Part shown: positions 12,501-24,500 of the stretch, one piece after another
How positions within the stretch are numbered: position 1 is the first letter of the stretch
How the letters are laid out: every line of letters starts with the position of its first letter
Origin: Yamagishiella unicocca
Lineage: Eukaryota; Chlorophyta; Chlorophyceae; Chlamydomonadales; Volvocaceae
Direction: 5' to 3'
DNA: 64,000 nt
NCBI GenBank assembly: GCA_003116995.1
Contig: BDSL01000116.1
Location: 124,001-188,000, forward strand
Position numbers and translations under genes: made by a program
Notes under the pieces: generated by a model
Seen by the model: only the letters and a program-made list of their open reading frames with translations
Told to the model about the DNA's origin: nothing
The model's database searches: none

Positions 12501-15500
12501 CGCTGGGTGGGCGAGAGCTCAAATGGCTCCTTAACGGAGTGCGATTGCATCGCCTTTAGCTGGATTTCAAGGCAGTGCAAGACGCGAGACGTGGTAACCA
12601 ACCATTAGCGCGGCTGCCCCAAGTTGTGCTCATACTGGAAGAAGCGCGAAAGCAACAACAGCATGGAATCCCGAGCGACCAACACAAAGTCTTCCTTGCC
12701 TGCGGACTGAGCTTCCACTCCTCCTGCTCGTGCGTCTTCTCGAACGTCTCAATGATGACGGCGGTGAACAGGTTGAGCAAGATGACGGATATGAGAAGCA
12801 CGAACGTCAGGAAGTAGGGGATGGACAGGTAGGAGCCGCAGCTGCCGCTCGAGGAGTCGCACTGGGGCGGCTGCACCATGCAGTCGAACATGATCCCGGT
12901 CCAGTTGTCTCCTGTGGCCACCCGCATCAGCGCCAGCACCGCCTGCAGCCAACGGGGGAACACACGGCGGGCAGCGGGAGGGAGCCTTCAGGAGTCGTAC
13001 GCGGACGGCAAGCGGCAGCATCAAGCGGCAGCGGCAAGCGGCAGCATCAAGCGGCAGCGGCAAGCGGCAGTGGCTGCGGGAGACGTATATATGGTAAAGG
13101 CGATTTTCCGCGGCGTTGAAGCCTGGTGTATCGTACGGCCCTAGGCCGTACGCAACGTGGGCCGTTCCGTACGACATCAGACTGGTGTGTCGTACGCAAC
13201 ATACTCCTGGCACGTAGCTACGAACCTACGAAGTGGGTGCCGTCGAGCGCCTTCCTCCGCGACAGAGCTCAACCCCTCGCAGCCTGCATCGTCCTTCGTC
13301 CTGCGGCCTGCCCGCAGATCCCTTCCCACAAATTGTACCGGTAACGCCGGTAGACCTCCACAACAACTACCGGTATCTCGGGTAGTTACGACCTCGCACC
13401 TGGAAGAAGTTGTGGAAGTTGACTTGGCCGCTGAGCGACTCGCCGTACTGGACCTTTCCGAACAGGAAAACGCCCACGTATGCATACATGAAGAAGAAGA
13501 GGCCGATAAGGGCGCCCACGTTGCCGAAGGCGGGCAGCGAGTAAATCAGGGTGGTGAAGAGCGACTGAATGCCCTTCACCGACTTGACGAGCTGCGCGAA
13601 GTGAGCGATGCGGACCTGTGCGGCGGCAGGTGGGAACACAGCGGCGCAGCGGCAGCGGTGGGACGGTGGGTCGGTGGGACGGTGGGGGAGGGTTCAAAGC
13701 GTTGCCACCCGTCGCCGCACAGGTGGGCAGCTCCGCACGCGCGCAGCTGCGCGAGGAGCGCGGAAGGCAGCACTGGCGGCGCGGTGAGGTGGAGGGTTGT
13801 TCCGTTGATCGGCAGGCCGGCAGGCAGGCAGGCACGCAGGCAGGCGCGTGGTCGCCTCCGACTCAGCGAAGCGGGCGCACGGTGTTGGCGAGGGGCGGGG
13901 CTCACCAGTGCGATCAGCTTCTGGATCCGAAAGATCCGCAGGATCCGCAGGAAGTTGCTCTGCAGCATGGACAGGATGAGGTCCAGCACGCCCAGCGCCA
14001 GCAGCATGAAGTCCAGCTTGTTCCAAGCGACCTGGGAGGCAGGGAGGGCGGGAGGCAGGGAGGGCGGGAGGCAGGGAGGGCGGAAAACGTGAACCGAGGT
14101 AGTGAGGGGAGGGACCCAACGCGCAGGAATATTGGGGGGAGGGCCAATCGGGCGCCTGATCCAATCCACGCTAGTTCCGGCGGCCGTGGGGCTTCTCTCC
14201 ACCGGGGCAGTGCAGCGCAAGACCGCTCAGGGCAGCCGAGCGGACACGAAGACACGAGTAGGAGGGGGGCGGAAAACACGAGTCGGAGGGGGGCGGAAAA
14301 CACGAGTGGGAGGGGGCCGGAGAGCCCGCGGAGCGGCAGGGGTTGCCTGCAGTGAGACGTCGAAGCAGGCATCCCGTGGTGGATTTGGCGTCGCAGCAAC
14401 ACCAGACACGTCAGCGAGAAGAAGTTGGAACGGCGCGCAGCGCGTGCCGTAGCCGACTCAGCTGACCCGGGTGCTCGGAAAGACCGGTCCAGCTTGGAGT
14501 GGGTCGGGTCAGGTTGGGTCGGGAGAATCGAGTCTGCGGAGCCAGCGACGCAACCTGCTACACACGGCTGTATGTACCGAGCCGTTGGTCGGCAGGCCCG
14601 CACCCCCCTGCCTCCACCCACCCTGCCCCCGAGGCCCCCTCCATGCCGGGCCCTACCTTGAAGTACGGCGCCCAGCCCAGTGCGAAGAGCTTGACGGCCG
14701 CCTCAGCCGCGAAGAAGGCCATGAAGACGATGTTGGCCTGCCGGGTCGGCGGGGGTTTTATAAAGGGGGGGAAATGGGGGGCACCACAGCAGACCATTTG
14801 TCAGCGGCCGTGGCGCAGGAATGTCGTCGTCGCTGGCTAGCTAGCATTGCCGGCTGGCTGCACCGTCCACGGTGCTGCCGGGCGCCTCGGCCGCTGCCAG
14901 ATTGCACCGCAGTGCGCCGGGGGCACTCTCTGCCAACGACAGGAGCCCCCAACCCGCGTCGCGGCTGTGTATGTACGGCGGAAGGAACACTAAAGCCGCT
15001 GACGCGGCCGTTCGCCAGGACCTTGCGCTCCCGCAGAGCAGCAGGGAGCGCGCACCTCACGTCGTACACCCCACGTCGTACACCCCACGTCGTACGCCCC
15101 ACGTTGTTACACCCCACTTGGCACACCCCACTTCGTACCGCCCCCCCTTGCCTTGTGACCGGGTCTCTATGCCCCCCCCCTGCCTCACCCGGTCCTTCTT
15201 CAGCGTGTATAACTCCGGCTCGTTGTACCAGGTGGCCGCCAGGAAGCCCACGTTGATCAGGATGATGGACAGGATGAAGACGTCGAAGGCCTTGGTGTGC
15301 ACCATCGAGTAACACAGGGACCGGACGCGCCCGGTGGGCAGGTGCGCCTTGTCGGGGGGCTTGAGCCTGGGGGGCCGGGGAGGGGCGGCGCAGCAAAGAA
15401 ACGCGCATTTGCCGTATGGGAAAATAAGAAACTGAAAGCCTAGTGGGAGCCCGGGGCTTCGAACATGTGTTTTTGGGCCACACGCTAGGTAACTTTATTC

Positions 15501-18500
15501 CTGGGCGGATGAACAGGCCATCCCGCTGCGATCTTTTAAACGGTTCTCTCGGCCCCCCAACGCGTCCAGTCCACCGGTTTCATCCTGCGTCTAGTCCGCG
15601 AGCCTCCGCTCTATTCCACCAACCCCGTTACCGCGCCCACTGCAACACCATCTCCCGCCCTCTCATCGCCCCAAGCCCGTTACCGCGCCCACCTGAACAC
15701 CATCTTGGTCAGCTCCGCCCACTCGTTCTGATCCGAGGTCAGGAAGGCGCTGCCCGTCTCGCTGAGCATGCGGATCTTCGAGAACTGGCTGAAGATGACT
15801 CCCACGTACAGGTTGAGCAGTGTGAAGGCGCACACCACGATGAAGCCGAAGAACCTGCGGGCGGAGGAGGCGGAGGAGGAGGCGGCAGGCGACGGGGGGG
15901 GGAGGAGATGGAAGGAGAGGAGCGAGAGGCGGCGACGGACGCGGCCGGTGAAGGTGGAACGACGGAGTGGGTGCAGGGGCTGAATCTGAATCGGCGGCCG
16001 GCAAGCAAGTGCAGAGGATAGGGCAGTAACGCCGCTGCTCCAGCTGCATCCCGGGCCATGCCGGCACAAGCGAGCGCGGTGGGGCCGGCGACGGCGGCAC
16101 CGCCGCAGTAATACAGGGGGCCAGGCGCAGTGCCGGGGTGTGTGTGTGTGTTTGTGTTTGTGTGTGGCATGAAGACCCGGTTCCACGACATGGGCATAAC
16201 AGCTGGTGCATTGCCTTTGGACGCATAGTTGTGGGCGCATGCCGGAGGGGGGGTAAAAGAGGATCCGCGGATCCACGGCCGACAAACCAAGGGCGATGAA
16301 GATGGGGTTCCCAGAAGAGGTGGAGATGGGGGATGGGGGGGTGAGGGTAGCGTAGGACCAAACGTGTACGGAGGGATGTCGGGTGTTTGTGCCTGTGTTT
16401 GTGTCTGTGGGTGTGAGGGGCGGCTACCTCGTCCCTCACCAGAAGAAGGCTCCCGGGTTGTCGAACATGTGTGGCTGCACCCCCGGCTCCGCCGGTGCCG
16501 ACATTGCGTTGACCATGATTTCCGTGTAGCCGTTGAGGGTGGCGGTGATGAAGCAGCACAGCAGCGCGTTGCCTGGGGGGGGGAGAGAGGACAGCGGAGG
16601 GGACAGCGGAGGGGACCGGGCGGGTCGGTCGGCAGGTCGGCTCGGTGTTGAGGAAGTCACACGCACACACCACCACCACCACCACCACCACCACCCGTAC
16701 ACCGCAACGTAAAGAGCAGGGGGGGCTGCCTGGGGGCTCGACGGCGGTCGAGGCATGGGGCCTCACGCGCTGACAGCCGCACGGACAACGAACACGGCCG
16801 CAGGCTGCGGGAGGTGCTTTAGTGGTTGGAGCGGTGCAGCAAGGGAACCTAGGTTTGGGCGGGAGGGCGAGAAGACACAGCTGGGGGAAAGAGGGGCGCC
16901 CATGGTTGGGGGGAAGTGGTATAAGAACCGTCGCGACAAGGTTTTGGGGGGAGGGATGCGAGGAAGACCCGTGGATGCGTGAGGGGGGGTGCTCTCTCGT
17001 CCCGGGGGGCTTACAGCGCACCGCACCTGTGTTGTCGAAGTTGGGGAAGTCGTTCGACCAGGTGCGCTCCAGGGTGGCGTTGGTGAAGGGCGCCGTGAAG
17101 TTGCCAACACACTCCGCCTGGCCGGCGACTGTCTCGTCGTTGCACCTGCGGCGGGGGGAGAGGGGTATGAGAGGGTGGGTGGGTAGGGGGGTATGAGCGG
17201 GGGCGTTGAGGAAAGCCAGGGGACTAGGAAGCCGAGAGGGTGGGGGGGGGTGGGGGGGGCCGCTGAGGTCACTCCACCGAGTTGAGGGGCAACACGAGAG
17301 CACACACGACACACCGGGTGCGCTTCCCTTACTCGGCTGCTAACACGCGACGCCTCCGCACTGTGGCTTGGGCGGGGGCGGTGTGTGTTCCCCCAAGGCC
17401 CTAGGAGCCATGCTCCCCCAGGGTCCTAGGAGCAGTTTGTGTTGCACCAACAGGAAACACTACAGGGCACGTAAGAACGTGGCCACCCCCTCTCCGCCAC
17501 TCCAAGCGTCAGTGCCGACCTATGAGTCAGCCTTTCACACATAACCACTCCATCTTGTATTGTGCTCGGGTTACCTCTCACCCCCCCCGGCTCCCTACAC
17601 GCTACATTTCGCCAGTCACGTTACCGGTTCTGTTATGTAACACTCCTGGCTCCCTCCCCTTCGCTGCCCTGCCCTGGCCCACCTGTAGAACCTGCCGGAG
17701 AAGAGCTGCACCCCCAGGATTGCGAAGATGAGGAAGAAGAGGATGCACACCACGCTGACGTTGGCCATGGACATGAGGCTCATCGTAACGCTCTTGAACA
17801 CCAGCCGCATGCCGGCGGAGCGGGTCAGCAGCCGCAGCGGCTTGATGGCTCGAAGGACCCGCAGCGCCGACACGGCCTCCACGGAGGAGGTGACCGCCAG
17901 CAGGATGATCTCGAGCAGCGACGTGACGACGATCAGAAAGTCGACCTAGGCGGGGGTGGGGGGGGGCGGAGGGGGTGATAAAACACCCCGGGGGGAGAGG
18001 CGGGGAGCAGGGTTTTAGGGTTTGGGGTTTTTAGGGGTGGGTGCGTGTGTGAGGGGCGGGGGAGGTTGGGCAAGGGGGACGGCCGGGGCGCTTGGCGAAA
18101 AGGCGGATCGGCTGGGCTGAAAACCACACACACCCACATCCACACACAACACCCACACCCACACCCACACCTCCTCCATTACGCATTGGGGCCGCGAGCT
18201 AACGGGAATTGCGCGGGACGGGGATGGCGCGGGCGCAGCAGTCAAGGCAGATGACCAAAGGGGCGGACGCCGGTCGCGGGCCCAATGACAGGTCAGCAGT
18301 TGGCAGCTGGCGGTTGCAGCACGCACCTGGTTGGTGATGCGCTTGATGTAGGCGACGAAAGTGAACGCGAATATCTTGCCGAGCGCCTCGATGGTGAAGA
18401 GCACGGTGAAGCCCAGGTTGGACCAGTAGAGCGCCAGGTCCAGGGGGGAGCCCGCCTCCACGTAGGGGCTCTCGAGCGCCATCATTACACAGTTCATGAG

Positions 18501-21500
18501 GATCAGCGCGAACATGCTGTACTCGAAGCGCTGAGGACACGGGGGCGTGGGGGGCAGGGGGGAGAAGACACGGTTACACGACACGGGGTTGGGGTTGGGG
18601 TTGGGGTTGGGGTTGGGGTTGGGGTTGGGGTTGGGGTTGGGGTTGGGGTTGGGGTTGGGGTTGGGGGAAGTAAAAACATTATCCGCGAATCCACGGCCGA
18701 CGAACCAAGGGCGACGAAGATGGTGGTCAAGAAGAGATGGGAGGCGAGTAGACGGGGTGGGGTGGGGTGGGCCCCCCCACGCCCTGTAACCGGGTCCTTA
18801 AACTCCCTTACACCACCCCTCTTCCCCCTCACCTTATGCGTCACGAGCCAGTACATCCACTCGCGAGCGGGATGGTCCTCGTCCCAGATCCAAAACGACT
18901 TGCCCGTGCCCTCGATCAGGATGCTGGCTCGCCGCCGCTTGCGGTAGCGCCGCTTCCTCTCTCGCTCGCCGCTGTCGCCGCTGCCGCCACTGCCTCGGCT
19001 GCCGCCACTACCCCTGCTGGCGCCGCTGGCCCTGCTATCAAACGAGTCGGCCCGGGACACCGCGTCGCTCGCGGAGCCGGCCTCCGAGATGCGCTGAGAC
19101 ACACGACGTGGGTGAGGGGCAGGGGGACCAGGGGGTTACAGAAAAGGACCGGTTACTCGACATGGGAAGTGTAGCTGCTGGTGCATAGGGGCTTCGGACA
19201 CCTAGAGACGCGCGTGCGTGCATGCTACTGGACTTGGGTTGACTGGCCGGGGGGGCGGGTGGGGCAAAGGCGGGTTGCAGGGAAAAACCGTGCACGAAAA
19301 GGAAAGGGGAGGCGACAACGGGGGTTGGCGAGTAGACCCGGTTACACGACATAGGAAACGGAGGCAACGGGGGCGGGGGGGGGAACACCGGGTGTGTTCG
19401 TTATCGCTGAGCCCGCGGAACCTGCAGCGCACGTGAACAGGCCGGAGGGTGCGCGGTGGACCGGGCGGTCTGGCAGGCGGTGCATGCTGCTTCACCGCAA
19501 CCGCTGCGTCACCACAGCATGCGGCTAGGTGCGGCTCCCTCATACAGCACAGTGCTGCTCCAGGGCTGGAGCAGCACTGTGTCACGGAGGCGAGGTGGCG
19601 CAGCACCAGCGCGCCAGGCGAGCGAGCTTCCCTTGCCGCCCTGGTACGACTCCGCGGATATGGTTCCTCCCCCCTGCACCCTGTCCGGGTGCTGACCCCT
19701 GCATATAAAAGTCGCCACACATGCCCCCCCTCCCTTGACCCCATCCTCAGCTCCCCCTCCCCCTTCATCCACGGGGTTTTCCTTGCACTTCCCCCCCCCC
19801 CTCCCTCGAACCCCCCCTCCCTACATTTCCCCAGTCGCGTCACCGGTTCTTACATTGTAACCCCCCTCCCTGGGCCCAGCCCCTCTTCCCCCACTCAACA
19901 CACACTCACCCGCAACGGAGGCCCCTTGTCGCCTCTCCGGCCCGCGTCAGCGTCCCTGCCGCCTCCCTCCTCCTCCTCCTCCTCCGCCGCCGCCCTGGCG
20001 CCCCCAGCCTTGACGGCAGCAGGCGCGGCGCCGCCCTGGTCTCGCCCATGTCGGTCCCCCGCGCCGTCGCCTCCTTCCAATACCTCACCAGGGATCGAAA
20101 TGGGACCCGGGTGCTTGGAGCCGCCGCCGCCGCCGCCGCCGCCGGCGGCTCCAACTCCGCCGCTGCGGCAACGGCCGGCCCCCCCCTGCAGTCCGAGTAT
20201 GAAGTCCTCTCCCTCCTCGTCCCGCATGCTGCAGCCGCTGCCCAGCGCCCGGCCGGATGCGGCGGCGCCTGGCCGCAGGCGGTCCCCCAGCAGCTCACCA
20301 AAGACGCTGAAGTCCGCAATGCCGTCGCTGGTCTCGGACCCCAAGGCCCCCGACCCGGCTCTGTAGGACGACGGCGACGCCTGCTGCTGCCGCGGCCGCG
20401 GCTGCCGCGGCTGCAGCGGCGGCGGCGGCAGCGGGGAGCCCTGGCCCCTGGCCCGCCCCTGGACCGGCGACGCCGCGGACCCGGACCCGGACCCGGACCG
20501 CGCCCTGCCGCCGCCGCTAGCCTCGGCGCTGCGCTGGCGCGAGGCCGCGAGCGCCACCTCGTCCATGCTGTGCGCGCTGTCCTGCAGGCTCTGACACGCG
20601 CCGTCAGCAGCGGCGGCCGCTGCTGCACTGGCGGAGTCGCGGCGAGCTGCTGCCAGCGGCAGCGGCAGCGGCGGCATGCTGGGCTTCACGGCACCGCCAC
20701 CGCCGCCGCCGTCGTCGTGGCGATGGCCCGCCCTGGCTGGGTCCGGAACGGTCGCTCCAGGGGCGGCGGCGGGGGCAGCCTGCTCGGAGTCCGGCAGCAT
20801 GCGCGGCGTGGACTGGCCGCTGCCTGGCTCCGAGCCCAAGGCGGTGGAGCTGCTCGCGCACGTCCCAACCGGCGCGCCAACCGTCAGGGAGGGCAACGGC
20901 CGAACCGGCAACCATCTGGGAGCGCCCGCCGCCGCCGCGTCCCGGTCGTCGTCGCCGCCGTCTCCCATTTTGGCCGAGTGCCTCCGCTGCTCCGCCAGCG
21001 CCAAATCGAGCACCGCCCCCAGGTCCACGAGGGTGCTGTCCTCCGCCTCCGGCGGCTGCTGCTGCCACCGCTCCTGCCCCTGCTCCTGCTGCCGAGTCGC
21101 CGTGGCCGGAATGCCGCCGCCGCCGCCGTCGGCATCGCCCTCCGGCCCCTGTGCCATCAGCTGTGGGTCAGGCACCTGGTGCCGCGGCGGCGGCCTCGAG
21201 ATGCTGGCGCTCGGGCGCATGGCGGCCTCAGCGCCGGGAGCGGACCCGCCGGCCATATCCGCCGCTGCGCCCTGCTGCTGCGGCTGCCGGTGCTGCAGCA
21301 GCAGCAGCGGCGACGCCGGTGGCGGCTGCAGCATGTCCTGGAAGGTGGCCATGATGACGTCATTGTCCGAGGGCCGCACCATGTCGATAGACGCCCTGGC
21401 CGCCGCCACGTCACCCACCCGGGCGGGGTCCATGAAGCTGCCCAGCAAGTCCTCGCCCGCCGGGGCCACGCCCCGGCTCGACGTGGCCGCGTCGTCACCG

Positions 21501-24500
21501 CCCGCCGCCGCCGCTGCCGCCGCCGCCGCGCCGCCGGGCGCCGGCGCCGCGGCTGGGGCCACAAGGATGCTGACGGGCTCACCCATAGACGCCTTGCGCG
21601 GTGGCGCACTTCCCCCCGGACCCGCACCCCCGGCACCGCCGCCGCCACCAGCACCCCCGGCACCACCAGCACCGCCGGCACCGCGGTTGTCCTCGCTCTC
21701 CACCACCCCACTGCCCGGCGGCGCCGCCGCCGCCGCCCGCCGCGGCTCACGGCCATCGGCGCTCCGCGCCGCCAGCGCTGGCGCCGTCGGCGGCGGCACG
21801 TAGTGCAGGGGCGCGCCGACGGAGGATGGAGTCCCCGCCGCCGAGCTGTCGATCAGCCGGGAGCCGCGTGGCGCGTTGGGCCCTATGTGCGCCACCGCCG
21901 CCCCCTCGATGGACGTGTTGGATCGCACCAGGCGGGTGCGGCCGTGCGCGCGCGACAGGATCAGCTCTCCGCCGCCCGCGGATCCAGGGAGGGTAGGCGG
22001 CAGGTGGGCCGCCGGAGGCGGCCGAGCCCAGCTGGACGGAGCCGCGGCTGGATCGCCGGAGGAGCTGGACCTGGCGCCGACCCCGCCGGCGCCGGCGACG
22101 ATGTCGTCCACCTCCGAGTCCTCGTCCCCCTCGCCCTGCCCCTGTCCGTGCCCCTCCAGGTTGCGCCGCACCGCGCGACTGAGGCTCTGCAGCGAGGGCC
22201 CGGAGCTGAGCCGCCGCGCCGCGCCGGCGGTGAAGGGCCGGCCCTCGCCGTCGTGGGGCCCGAGGGGGCTGAAGAGCGGGTGCGGCGGGTGGGGGTGCAG
22301 CATGGCGGAGTCAGGCGCCACGGCGGCGCCACCCTCCTCGACGCCCTCCCCTACAGGCCTGCCGTTGGCGCCACCGCCGCCGCCGCCGGCGGCGGCAGCT
22401 CGGTCACTGCCGCCGTGACTAACTCGCCCACTGGCGGCGGCGGCGGCGGCGCCGCCGCCGCGGCCACTGACCCGCCTGGCGGCTTCGTCTGACGACGCCC
22501 GGCTCTGCGCGGCCGAGTCGTCAATGTACGACGCGCTGCGCGCGAGGCGGCCCACTAGGACTGGGGAGGCCTGCCGGGTGATGATGGCGCGGGGCGGCCC
22601 CAGGTCGCTGCCGACGGCGCTCATGCCGGTCAAGCTGTTGGCCTGGCTCCGGCTGGAGCCGTCCACCAGCCGCACGGCGGGGGAGGAGGCGTCGGGCGTG
22701 TCGGGCTTCAGCACGCCCATGTTGCCGGTGTCGATCCACTGCTTGATCGTGTACATCTTCTTGATGTTGACTCGCGGTACGGACGGGTCAACGTCGCCGT
22801 ACTGAGATGCGGCGGCGGCCTGGGCGTCCTCCAGGTAGCCTGCGGCGGCGGCGGCGGCAGTGGCAGTAGCAGTGGCAGCAGTGGCAGTAGCAGTGGCAGC
22901 AGTGGCAGCAGTGGCAGCAGTGGCAGCAGTGGCAGCAGTGGCAGCAGTGGCAGCAGTGGCAGCAGTGGCAGCAGTGGCAGCAGTGGCAGCAGTGGCAGCA
23001 GTGGCAGCAGTGGCAGCAGTGGCAGCAGTGGCAGCAGTGGCAGCAGTGGCAGCAGTGGCAGCAGTGGCAGCAGTGGCAGCAGTGGCAGCAGTGGCAGCAG
23101 TGGCAGCAGTGGCAGCAGTGGCAGCAGTGGCAGCAGTGGCAGCAGTGGCAGCAGTGGCAGCAGTGGCAGCAGTGGCAGCAGTGGCAGCAGTGGCAGCAGT
23201 GGCAGCAGTGGCAGCAGTGGCAGCAGTGGCAGTAGCAGTGGCAGCAGTGGCAGCAGTGGCAGTAGCAGTGGCAGCAGTGGCAGCAGTGGCAGCAGTGGCA
23301 GCAGTGGCAGCAGTGGCAGCAGTGGCAGCAGTGGCAGCAGTGGCAGTAGCAGTGGCAGTAGCAGTGGCAGCAGTGGCAGCAGTGGCAGCAGTGGCAGCAG
23401 TGGCAGCAGTGGCAGCAGTGGCAGCAGTGGCAGCAGTGGCAGCAGTGGCAGCAGTGGCAGAAGTGGCAGCAGTGGCAGCAGTGGCAGCAGTGGCAGCAGT
23501 GGCAGCAGTGGCAGCAGTGGCAGTAACAGTGGCAGCAGTGGCAGTAACATTGGCAGCAGTGGCAGTAGCAGTGGCAGCAGTGGCAGTAGCATTAGCAGAG
23601 GGGTGGGAACAGCAGCAGTGGTGGGGACAGTTGAAACCGACCGAAAACGAAGGTGCCGTAGGGGTTGGTTAAGGGTGTCACCATGCCGCTCGCTTGTGCC
23701 GGCCCCCCGACACCCCCACCCCCACCCCCACTCCCACTCCCACTCACCCACACCCACACACCCTCGCGCAGCTGTCAAGAACACGGTCAGTACTTCAGCG
23801 CAAGCCCCCTCACAACCCAGCTCCCCTACACGCTACCCGATGCCCTGCACCGCCACCGCCACGCCGCCTACCGATGCCGGGTCGGAGCGGCGGTGTCGCG
23901 GGGAAGGCCTGGTCGGTGCCCATACCGCCGCCGGCGAGGGGCGCCGCAGACGTGTTGCGCAGCTCGACGGCCGTCCCTACGCCCCCCCTGGACTCGGCTC
24001 CGGCGGCGCCCTTGGCGCCTCCGCCGTGCTTACCTCGCCGCGGGCTGCCCGGCGGCGAGCCACGGCTGCTGTGCTTGCTGCGTATCGAGCTGCGCGTGCG
24101 GTCAAGGGTGCGGTCAAGGGTGCGGGTGCGGTCAAGGGTGCGGTCAAGGGTGCGGGTGCGGTCAAGGGTGCGGTCAAGGGTGCGGGTGCGGTCAAGGGTG
24201 CGGTCAAGGGTGCGGGTGCGGTCAAAGGGCCGAGGGGGCCCGTCAGTCGTTGCGGCGCTTTAGTCGCCATCGCATGTGCAGTACGTCGCGGCAGGGTACG
24301 GCGCCCGGCTCGCCGAAAGCCGGGTGCACATCTTCCACACGGAAGGAGGGGCGTGACGCGCCCGCTCGTCAGGTGTGGGTCCTGTCAGGCACTGTCCCGT
24401 AGGGCGCACCACCACCACCACCACCACCACCACCCCTGCTCAGCGAAGCCCCTGTCCGGCAATCCCCGCGCCCCTAGCCCTGCCGCTTGGCAGCAGCCCC

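Noticed and set aside
15663..17312. Minus-strand open frame of 549 codons
   Set aside because: It runs through channel introns (HTHTH and PPP tracts); the real exons here are 17145-17027, 16572-16440 and 15854-15693 with clear splice sites in other phases.
18585..18666. Chromosome end
   Set aside because: The array is only about 80 bp, lies inside an intron of a gene that continues on both sides, and differs from the TTTAGGG-type array at 60.8 kb.
20048..22492. Plus-strand open frame of 814 codons
   Set aside because: It is antisense to the channel exon 22839-19910. The composition is Arg/Ala/Pro-rich shadow coding with no motif; the minus-strand frame links in phase with channel exons on both sides.
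22708..23784. Leu-Leu-Pro repeat protein (minus), and an Ala-Val repeat frame on the plus strand
   Set aside because: Both are translations of the 9-bp minisatellite, which lies in a channel intron between two in-phase exons.
23872..24033. A short intron starting at the GTAAGC site at 24033
   Set aside because: The downstream sequence stays open in the same frame (RRGKHGGGAKG) to the donor at 23871. Splicing at the candidate CAG acceptor near 23992 would give an immediate stop, so one continuous exon 24089-23872 was kept.
24101..24229. Possible CRISPR array
   Set aside because: The repeats are contiguous with no unique spacers, and the genome is nuclear eukaryotic; this is a minisatellite.
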